From Oscillospiraceae bacterium (GTDB lineage: Bacteria; Bacillota; Clostridia; Clostridiales; Clostridiaceae), in the NCBI GenBank assembly GCA_009785875.1, contig WQUF01000173.1, positions 1 to 13,409 on the forward strand: 13,409 nt of DNA, given 5' to 3'. A program made the translations under genes and the position numbers. The notes beneath the pieces are model-generated. The model saw nothing but the letters and a program-made list of their open reading frames with translations, was not told where the DNA came from and did not search any database. Shown in pieces: positions 7,440 to 13,409 of the stretch (its first letter is position 1; the number at the start of each line of letters is the position of its first letter).

Positions 7440-8123
7440 ATGTTAAAGGAAAAAATATCCGTGACCCTTGCAACACTTGAAAGCAAAGTTCACGAAGTAA
7501 ACTCAATCAAAAGCGGAATCAGGATATATAAAGCTGGAAAAGCAGAATTTATGGAACGGGAACCTGGACAGTTTTTTTTTGCTGCAGAAGATAAAGGTAC
7601 CGAACACAGAGGTATTGTGACTTTCACAAATGATGGATGTGATTTAAAAAATTATTTTTGCAATTGCGGTGTTGGTACGGAAGGCACTCTTTGCAAACAT
7701 GAGGTTGCAGGAATTCTAGCAATTCAAGGCGGACTCATGGATTCGAAGATCACCCTTGGCAAAACCGCTACAGTTTCGACTATTGTCACAGAAAATAATA
7801 CAGCAAAAGCTATAGGTAGCGGAAGCCTTGAGGTTTTTGCAACACCAATGATGATAGCACTTATGGAAAAGGCTGCATGTGAGGTTTTAGCTGATGCCAT
7901 GGATTTTGGGCAAACATCTGTCGGTACTAGCATCAAAGTTAATCACACTTCTCCAAGTCCTATAGGTATGGAGATAACAGCTACAGCCACCATATCCTTC
8001 GTTCAAGGGTGTAAAATCACTTTTGATGTCATTGCTCACGATAAATCAAGAGAAATCGGCAAAGGGACTCACATCCGCATGATCGTAGATGAAAAAAAAT
8101 TTATGTCAAAAGCAATGAGATAA
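7440..8123 (+). CDS. SWIM zinc finger fused to FlK-like hotdog thioesterase
   Basis: This protein has 227 residues. AAAGGAG (7425-7431) lies 8 nt before the ATG at 7440; the longer open frame back to 7233 is antisense to the nuclease gene and is rejected. Residues 1-100 contain a SWIM zinc-binding motif, 'FCNCGVGTEGTLCKH' (C74, C76, C85, H87: CxCx8CxH), normally a DNA- or protein-binding module. Residues 104-225 match FlK-like acyl-CoA thioesterases: 'SGSLEVFATPMMIALMEKA' and 'VGTSIKVNHTSPSPIGMEI'. FlK's catalytic T42, E50 and H76 and its G69 correspond to T135, E143, H169 and G162 with identical spacing, so hydrolase activity is likely. The FlK lid residue F36 aligns with S129, so fluoroacetyl-CoA is probably not the substrate. 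I know of no described protein with this domain pair. It is a single gene divergent from the nuclease and convergent, with an 8-bp gap, with the next gene. Confidence 0.8.
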   Translation: MLKEKISVTLATLESKVHEVNSIKSGIRIYKAGKAEFMEREPGQFFFAAEDKGTEHRGIVTFTNDGCDLKNYFCNCGVGTEGTLCKHEVAGILAIQGGLMDSKITLGKTATVSTIVTENNTAKAIGSGSLEVFATPMMIALMEKAACEVLADAMDFGQTSVGTSIKVNHTSPSPIGMEITATATISFVQGCKITFDVIAHDKSREIGKGTHIRMIVDEKKFMSKAMR

Positions 8124-8131
8124 TTTCCGCC

Positions 8132-8584
8132 TTACTTTAAAGCAACTGGTATCCATATCTCCACATTGCATTTGTCTATTGCTTCATCCCAATATACATA
8201 TTTTTCTATGGTAGGAAGCCCAGATTTTTTATATTTGCTCTGTGGTAAAAATTCATTGTTTATCCTATTCCACACATTTCCAAGGGTATTATTAGAAATG
8301 CTACCTGTAGCTTCAAATTTTAGCCATGTGGATTTAGGATATTCGAATGAATCTAAGCCAGGAACATCTTCTTTATCCCACTCTATCCCACACATATAGT
8401 CATTGCTGCCATCTTCGCCAAAACCAAAGCATAAACCCAAATCGTAAAATTTACCGCTTAATTCTTTAATAGCTTCATTGCTGCCATCTGTCTTTACAAT
8501 TGCCCACGTCCCACCACCATATGGTGTTGTGCGCCTTATTCCTATAACTTTAAATGATTCCTTTTCAATGATTGTATAATCCAT
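8132..8584 (-). CDS. GyrI-like / AraC effector-binding domain protein
   Basis: This 150-residue protein consists of a single SOUL/GyrI-like small-molecule-binding domain. The start 'YTIIEKESFKVIGIRRTT' is the usual first strand, 'YMCGIEW' and 'WLKFEATGSI' are internal strands, and 'CNVEIWIPV' at the end carries the conserved pocket glutamate (E142) that contacts cationic ligands in this family. There is no DNA-binding domain, so it is a free-standing binding protein rather than an AraC or MerR regulator. Relatives bind hydrophobic or cationic compounds, and some inhibit gyrase or hydrolyse small electrophiles; which applies here cannot be said. A GGGGGT ribosome site lies 8 nt or so before the ATG at 8584. 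It follows the aminopeptidase gene on the same strand after 12 nt, so the two are probably co-transcribed. Confidence 0.82.
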   Translation of the reverse strand: MDYTIIEKESFKVIGIRRTTPYGGGTWAIVKTDGSNEAIKELSGKFYDLGLCFGFGEDGSNDYMCGIEWDKEDVPGLDSFEYPKSTWLKFEATGSISNNTLGNVWNRINNEFLPQSKYKKSGLPTIEKYVYWDEAIDKCNVEIWIPVALK

Positions 8585-8596
8585 TTTATCAACCCC

Positions 8597-10522
8597 CTAT
8601 AATTTTTCCACAAGATCAAGTTTAACGAGCAAATCCACATATTTTTTAATGATGTCTTTGCTAAGGCCTTTAAACAAATTGACAATAGTAGAGATTTCAG
8701 ACATCTTTCTTACACCATCCATGTAAAACACTATCAAATGAAGTGCCATATCTTGGATATTCTTAGAACCCCTTAACCCATTCAAAAAATCATTTATTAA
8801 TTTCCTTTGATCATCAGACTTAGCTAAAGTATTCAAACGATATATTGGTCCTTTAAACAGTCTTTTAGGGATAAAATCTTCTCCTTGCCATGGTTCTTGC
8901 TCTTTTCCCAAGTGAGAATAATTTTTCATGAAAGCACGATAAATATCTCCTATTAGTTTTTTCTCCTCGTCTATTCCATGAAAATCAGGAATAAATCTTA
9001 TTATGCTCTCACAAGACTTTATATAAAAATCATATATATGATTAAATGCATCGGTAGCTATTCCATCTAATTTATCGTTTAAAGCTTTATCGACTATTTT
9101 TGATAATCTTAAAACCATATTAACATTCATGGAATTAAAGATTTCTTGCGCCATTTCCTCATTTAAATTCGATAATGAGTAACAATAAGTAGCAGCAATG
9201 GCACATGATTTCTTTAAAATATTCTCATCGATATTATCTATTGTATCACCACTTGAGTGATAATATAAATCTGGAAATTCTATGATAGCTGGAGATGGTA
9301 TATTAATAGTGGGATCGCAAAGAACTAAATGATCACTTCCACTTATACAATCTATTACACCACTGTTGAACGTAGAGACCATTTGACCAAATGCACTTGC
9401 ATCTTTTTTAAGTTCATCTAAAATATAAATGCCTAAATCGCTCACAAAAGAAGGAGTAGAATAAGGCAAATAAACTATATTCAAAGGGCCACACTTGCCG
9501 CTTTGCCTTCCACCTACCATGTCCAGGTTTATTCCTGCTAATATCTTTTTACTTCCATCACCAATAGAACTTATATATGCATATGTTCCAGTATATTCCG
9601 GTATCAATATCAAACGAATGCCTCTATTTAAACCTTTAAGCACTCCCTTATCCATCGAGGTCTTTATAGCGTTTAATGCTTCCATAGACGCAGAAACCCC
9701 GCTAGCATTGTCATTAGCTGAAGTTCGAGGATGGCAAAGGTGAGCCATTACCAATATTTCTTCATCTGTCTCACCTGGTAAAAAGCCTGTGACAACTTCG
9801 AATTCTCCATCGTATAAAGATGAATCAACATGACATGTAACTTTTGGCAATTTATCTTTTTCTTTCATCTCAAGGCATATTTCTTTTAGCATATCTCCTT
9901 GTCTTGGGCTTATCATAAAACCAAAGCAATTAGATTTATCTTCTTCGCTATAATACGAAAAAGTCATATACTTCTTAAAGTCATACTGGTTTTCCCTGGT
10001 TTTCATTTTATCCTCTTCAGCATAATCAGAAATAAAGCCTAGAGCATTGCGATTTTTTATTGCCCACATGAATTTATTAAAACCTTCATGGACGAAGAGA
10101 ATCTTTTTATTTAAGTCGTAATCCTCATAATTTTGTTCGTCTGTGCCCTTATCCATTTCAACTATTTCAATAGCTTCATTGCTATAGTCGCAAGGCATTG
10201 ACCTCTGTATTACGCTTAAAGGGTCTTTGGAAAAATCTGCAAGATTTAATTCATATGGTTCTATTAAATCGCATCTGGCACTGTTTATGTTCCATTCCTT
10301 AAATCCTTTATATAGCAAATAATTAGCATCTAAGCTAGCTTTAAAAGATAGTATTTCTGATTCAATGCCCATACCTTTTAATTTATCGTGGCAATATTTC
10401 GCAGCAAGGCGATATCCAGGGGAAGCTTGTATTCGATGAAACTTGCATATATCATTAACAGTATCATAGAGCCTTTTAGAAGAAATATTTTCATTTATTT
10501 TATTTGTAATCGATCTTATCAT
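8597..10522 (-). CDS. M28-type (DUF4910/DUF2172-like) zinc aminopeptidase
   Basis: This protein has 641 residues. GAGGGG (10536-10531) is 8 nt before the ATG at 10522; a GTG at 10531 overlaps the ribosome site and is rejected. A PA-like insert ('ILFVHEGFNKFMWAIKNRNALGFISDYA', split here by my reading at 141-168) precedes a family M28 core: 'MAHLCHP' (H261), 'ANDNASG' (D271), 'LIPEYTG' (E309), 'INLDMVG' (D334) and 'YYHSSGDTID' (H422). The usual EE pair is EY here, so the general-base glutamate is kept but one second-zinc ligand is replaced. This is a feature I associate with the DUF4910/DUF2172 subgroup. The C-terminal part ('MSEISTIVNLFKGLSKDIIKKY') looks like a winged helix. There is no signal peptide or membrane segment, so it is cytoplasmic. 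The likely role is removal of N-terminal residues from peptides or a conjugate; the substrate is unknown. It is the first gene of an operon with the GyrI-like gene. Confidence 0.82.
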   Translation of the reverse strand: MIRSITNKINENISSKRLYDTVNDICKFHRIQASPGYRLAAKYCHDKLKGMGIESEILSFKASLDANYLLYKGFKEWNINSARCDLIEPYELNLADFSKDPLSVIQRSMPCDYSNEAIEIVEMDKGTDEQNYEDYDLNKKILFVHEGFNKFMWAIKNRNALGFISDYAEEDKMKTRENQYDFKKYMTFSYYSEEDKSNCFGFMISPRQGDMLKEICLEMKEKDKLPKVTCHVDSSLYDGEFEVVTGFLPGETDEEILVMAHLCHPRTSANDNASGVSASMEALNAIKTSMDKGVLKGLNRGIRLILIPEYTGTYAYISSIGDGSKKILAGINLDMVGGRQSGKCGPLNIVYLPYSTPSFVSDLGIYILDELKKDASAFGQMVSTFNSGVIDCISGSDHLVLCDPTINIPSPAIIEFPDLYYHSSGDTIDNIDENILKKSCAIAATYCYSLSNLNEEMAQEIFNSMNVNMVLRLSKIVDKALNDKLDGIATDAFNHIYDFYIKSCESIIRFIPDFHGIDEEKKLIGDIYRAFMKNYSHLGKEQEPWQGEDFIPKRLFKGPIYRLNTLAKSDDQRKLINDFLNGLRGSKNIQDMALHLIVFYMDGVRKMSEISTIVNLFKGLSKDIIKKYVDLLVKLDLVEKL

Positions 10523-10550
10523 TTTACACACCCCTCGTATAATTTCATAT

Positions 10551-10579
10551 AATATAGTATACTCATTTTAGGATATTAA
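10551..10579 (-). promoter_or_regulatory. Putative promoter for the aminopeptidase-GyrI operon
   Basis: On the minus strand, TTAATA (10579-10574) and TATATT (10556-10551) are separated by 17 nt, with the -10 box 28 nt before the ATG at 10522. The matches are 4/6 and 5/6. No equally good promoter is seen for the divergent arabinofuranosidase gene in the same 114-bp interval; its TTGACA at 10603-10608 has no -10 at workable spacing. Confidence 0.4.
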
Positions 10580-10595
10580 AGTGAACAAGTGAATC

Positions 10596-10618
10596 ATATT
10601 TATTGACAAAATAAATAT
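10596..10618. repeat. Perfect 9-bp inverted repeat upstream of GH51 gene
   Basis: ATATTTATT (10596-10604) and AATAAATAT (10610-10618) form a perfect dyad around GACAA. It ends 5 bp before the GH51 ribosome site (AAGGAG at 10624-10629), a position suited to a repressor operator. The arms contain only A and T, so chance occurrence in this AT-rich region is a real possibility. Confidence 0.35.
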
Positions 10619-10636
10619 AAAAGAAGGAGATAATTT

Positions 10637-12109
10637 ATGCGAGAACTCTTCATTAACACAGCTAAAAAAGGCAGCAAGATAAATAAGAACATATACGGGC
10701 ACTTTGCTGAACATCTAGGTCACTGCATTTACGGTGGCATATTCGTAGGTAAAAATTCTATTATTCCAAATATGAACGGTATCCGAACAGACATCGTTAA
10801 GGCTCTACGTGAAATAAAAGCTCCTGTACTAAGATGGCCTGGCGGATGTTTTGCCGATGAATATCACTGGATAGACGGAATTGGACCTCTTGAAAACCGC
10901 AAAAAGATGGTTAATACACATTGGGGTGGAGTGACTGAGGACAATTCCTTCGGTACCCATGAATTTTTAGATCTCTGTAACCAAATTGGCTGTGAACCAT
11001 ATATAACCGGCAATGTTGGCAGCGGCACTGTTCGTGAGATGAGCGAATGGGTGGAATACATCACCTTCGATGGCATTTCCCCAATGGCCCAGTTGCGCAA
11101 GCAGAATGGTCGCGAAAAATCATGGAAACTTAAATATTTCGGTGTTGGCAACGAAAATTGGGGATGCGGAGGTAACATGCGCCCAGAATACTATGCTGAT
11201 GTATACCGAAACTACCAGACATATGTAAGACAATACGACCATAACAAAATCTTCAAGATAGCCTGCGGTCCTAACACTGATGATCTTCACTGGACAGAGG
11301 TTATGATGAAAATCGCAGGGAACTATATGGACGGTCTTTCACTGCACTATTATACCTCACCTGGTGGGCCAAAAGGTCGTGGAAGTGCTGTTAATTTTGA
11401 ACGCAGCAAATATTATGAGACCCTTCAGGAAGCCTTACGTATGGAAAAGCTAATAGAAAGCCATTCTATCATAATGGATAAATACGATCCGGAAAAGCAC
11501 GTAGGACTTGTAGTGGACGAATGGGGAAACTGGTTTGACGTTCAAGAAGGCACAAATCCTGGATTTCTCTTTCAACAAAATACAATGCGAGATGCCATTG
11601 TAGCTGCACTCACACTAAACATCTTCAACTCACACTCCAATAGGGTTGTGATGGCGAACATTGCACAGACTGTGAATGTCTTGCAATCGATGATACTCAC
11701 TGAAGGTGAAAAAATGATCCTAACACCAACATACCATGTTTTCGACCTCTATAAGGATCATCAGGATGCTGAGCTTTTAGACAGCTATGTAGAAGCACAG
11801 GAAATAGGAGTCGATGGTTTTTCAGTGCCTGACTTGCATGTTTCAGCTTCAAAGACAGATGACACAATACATGTGACACTTGTAAATACTTCAGACAGCG
11901 AGTCCCGTGAAATTCTATGCCGCATAGGAGGAGCATCTGCAAAAAGCTTTGCTTCAAAAATACTCACAGGAGCAATAAATGCACACAATGATTTTGATAA
12001 CCCAAACCAAATAAAGCCTAAAAGCTTCGATGATATAAAAATGGCTGAAAATGGTTTATGCTTTACCATCCTTCCATGCTCTTGTTTGGAAATTACAATA
12101 AAAGTATGA
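10637..12109 (+). CDS. GH51 alpha-L-arabinofuranosidase
   Basis: This 490-residue protein is full length for the family. AAGGAG (10624-10629) is 7 nt before the ATG. The N-terminal part 'NIYGHFAEHLGHCIYGGIF' and 'LRWPGGCFADEYHW' are GH51 hallmarks. The acid/base glutamate is E173 in 'GVGNENWGCGG' and the nucleophile is E295 in 'VVDEWGNWF', close to E175/E294 of the Geobacillus enzyme. A TIM barrel (about 1-370) is followed by a beta-sandwich domain. It hydrolyses terminal alpha-L-arabinofuranosyl linkages (retaining mechanism) of arabinan or arabinoxylan oligosaccharides. There is no signal peptide, so it should act in the cytoplasm on imported oligosaccharides. A GH127 gene follows after 53 bp with no terminator between, so the two probably form an operon; the gap holds the palindrome TAATCGATTA (12120-12129). 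Confidence 0.95.
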   Translation: MRELFINTAKKGSKINKNIYGHFAEHLGHCIYGGIFVGKNSIIPNMNGIRTDIVKALREIKAPVLRWPGGCFADEYHWIDGIGPLENRKKMVNTHWGGVTEDNSFGTHEFLDLCNQIGCEPYITGNVGSGTVREMSEWVEYITFDGISPMAQLRKQNGREKSWKLKYFGVGNENWGCGGNMRPEYYADVYRNYQTYVRQYDHNKIFKIACGPNTDDLHWTEVMMKIAGNYMDGLSLHYYTSPGGPKGRGSAVNFERSKYYETLQEALRMEKLIESHSIIMDKYDPEKHVGLVVDEWGNWFDVQEGTNPGFLFQQNTMRDAIVAALTLNIFNSHSNRVVMANIAQTVNVLQSMILTEGEKMILTPTYHVFDLYKDHQDAELLDSYVEAQEIGVDGFSVPDLHVSASKTDDTIHVTLVNTSDSESREILCRIGGASAKSFASKILTGAINAHNDFDNPNQIKPKSFDDIKMAENGLCFTILPCSCLEITIKV

Positions 12110-12162
12110 TTAAATCGGATAATCGATTAACTTTATTTTTGAAAGCGTGGTGAACATATATA

Positions 12163-13409
12163 GTGAAAAGGATAGAGCCGCTTCCACTAAAAAATGTACA
12201 GATTACCGGAAGTTTCTGGGAGCAGTACTTTAAACTTGTGCGTGAAAAGGTACTTCCGTATCAATGGGAAGCATTAAACGACCGAATACCAGATGCAGCT
12301 TTAAGCCACTGTATAAAAAACTTTGAAATTGCAGCTGGCAGGCGTCAAGGCGATTACTACGGCATGGTATTTCAAGATAGCGACCTTTACAAATGGCTTG
12401 AATCTGTGTCCTACAGCTTAGAAACGAAACCTGATTCTACATTGGAAAGTCTAGCAGATAGTGCAATTGAATTGATTGGTGCTGCACAAAGACCTGACGG
12501 CTATGTAAATACTTATTTTACCATAAAGGAACCTAATGCCCGTTTTACCAATCTCCAGCAGGGTCATGAACTATACTGCGCAGGTCACATGATTGAAGCA
12601 GCTGTGGCTTATGAGAGTGCTACTGGAAAGCGCAGATTTTTAAACATAGCTATTCGATTTGCAGACTGCATCGACAACACTTTTGGACCAGAGGATGAAA
12701 AACTTCACGGTTATCCAGGTCACCAGGAAATCGAGCTTGCCCTTGTTAAGCTTTATAAAAAAACAGCTGAAAAACGCTACCTTAAGCTTGCTGAATATTT
12801 CATAAAAGAGCGAGGAAAAAGTCCAAATTATTTTGAAATCGAAAAAAAGGACCCTAGGTATGTGGAAATCTTTCATGGAATGAATGATCTTGGCAGAACT
12901 TACTCCCAATCCCATAAACCTCCTGTAGAGCAGCGTGTAGCTATAGGTCATGCTGTGCGAGCTGTGTATATGTACAGTGCCATGGCTGACCTTGCAGCAG
13001 AATTAGACGATGAAGAACTTCGCACAGCCTGTGATGCATTATACGATGACATCACTAAAAGGCAGATGTATATAACTGGAGCAATCGGTGCAACTTCACA
13101 TGGTGAAAGCTTTACATCAGCCTATAACCTTCCAAACGACCTCATCTATGGTGAGACCTGCGCTTCTGTAGGACTTATGATGTTTTGCAGGAGAATGAAT
13201 GCAATGGAGCATTCTGCCAGCTACATCGACACAATGGAACGTGCACTTTACAACACTGTACTTGCAGGCATATCCATCAATGGAACGGAGTTTTTTTATG
13301 TGAATCCCCTTGAGGTGGATCCAAAAAGAATTTTGAGCGACCCAAATCTTTCTCATGTAAAACCAGTGCGACAAAAATGGTTTGACTGCTCCTGCTGCCC
13401 TACAAATAT
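12163..13409 (+). CDS. GH127 beta-L-arabinofuranosidase (N-terminal part)
   Basis: The frame is open from a GTG at 12163 to the window end (415 codons plus two bases). GGTGA (12149-12153) precedes it by 9 nt, and the protein begins with the family's usual 'PLPLKNVQITGSFW', supporting this start over later ATGs. Catalytic motifs are 'ATSHGESFTSAYNLPND' (E315), 'YGETCA' (E331, C333) and 'WFDCSCCPTN' (C409, C411, C412). Compared with Bifidobacterium HypBA1 these match E322, E338, C340, C415, C417 (nucleophile) and C418 with a constant offset of 6-7, so the zinc-thiolate site is complete. It releases L-arabinose from beta-linked arabinofuranosides, such as hydroxyproline-linked sugars of plant cell-wall glycoproteins. 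There is no signal peptide, consistent with a cytoplasmic enzyme working with the preceding GH51. The remaining C-terminal beta-sandwich part lies outside the window. Confidence 0.92.
   Translation, partial: MKRIEPLPLKNVQITGSFWEQYFKLVREKVLPYQWEALNDRIPDAALSHCIKNFEIAAGRRQGDYYGMVFQDSDLYKWLESVSYSLETKPDSTLESLADSAIELIGAAQRPDGYVNTYFTIKEPNARFTNLQQGHELYCAGHMIEAAVAYESATGKRRFLNIAIRFADCIDNTFGPEDEKLHGYPGHQEIELALVKLYKKTAEKRYLKLAEYFIKERGKSPNYFEIEKKDPRYVEIFHGMNDLGRTYSQSHKPPVEQRVAIGHAVRAVYMYSAMADLAAELDDEELRTACDALYDDITKRQMYITGAIGATSHGESFTSAYNLPNDLIYGETCASVGLMMFCRRMNAMEHSASYIDTMERALYNTVLAGISINGTEFFYVNPLEVDPKRILSDPNLSHVKPVRQKWFDCSCCPTN

Noticed and set aside
8124..8131. Terminator between the convergent thioesterase and GyrI-like genes
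   Set aside because: The gap is only 8 bp and I see no hairpin with a T-tract on either side.
10603..10608. Perfect TTGACA -35 box upstream of the GH51 gene
   Set aside because: A -10 box at 16-18 nt would fall on the ribosome site, and none is there. The motif is also the centre of the AT-rich dyad.

Overview
The window looks like chromosomal DNA from a low-GC, Gram-positive anaerobe, most likely a member of the Clostridia. It is AT-rich, most genes have strong AGGAGG/GGGGG-type ribosome binding sites at 5-9 nt spacing, and the families are typical of that class (GH51/GH127 arabinose hydrolases, ClC with a TrkA-C tail, a short flavodoxin). I cannot name the genus from sequence alone. No tRNA, rRNA, CRISPR array, insertion sequence or phage module was recognised.

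Layout. (1) 1-747, minus: N-terminal part of a family-A DNA polymerase that starts directly with an intact 3'-5' exonuclease domain; its 3' end lies outside the window. (2) 855-1283, plus: a short flavodoxin. (3) 1361-2628, plus: a P-loop ATPase of the 'GHxGCGKSTEL' type whose reading frame breaks at an (AT)5 run. The continuation in another frame is a single TPR-like unit, which is then cut off about 20 bp before the 3' end of recQ. (4) 2647-4455, minus: complete RecQ helicase. (5) 4665-6218, plus: ClC chloride channel/exchanger with a C-terminal TrkA-C domain. A bidirectional hairpin terminator separates it from (6) 6253-7362, minus: a solitary YhcG/DUF1016 PDDEXK nuclease-like protein. (7) 7440-8123, plus, divergent from it: a small protein joining a SWIM zinc finger to a FlK-like hotdog thioesterase. 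(8) 8132-10522, minus: a two-gene operon of an M28/DUF4910-type aminopeptidase followed by a GyrI-like small-molecule-binding protein. (9) 10637-13409, plus: GH51 alpha-L-arabinofuranosidase followed by the start of a GH127 beta-L-arabinofuranosidase.

How the genes fit together. Only two groups show clear functional coupling. The GH51-GH127 pair would release alpha- and beta-linked L-arabinofuranose from plant polysaccharides or glycoconjugates inside the cell; neither visible N-terminus has a signal peptide. The M28-GyrI pair is co-transcribed with a 12-nt gap. The rest is a mosaic of single-gene units in alternating orientation: DNA metabolism (polymerase, RecQ), ion transport, a decayed NTPase and a lone nuclease. 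This pattern is usual for an accessory or rearranged part of a clostridial chromosome.

The most unusual items are the SWIM-thioesterase fusion, whose catalytic residues keep exactly the spacing of FlK, and the frameshifted, truncated ATPase-TPR gene. I did not find convincing evidence of a complete new multi-gene defence or biosynthetic system.
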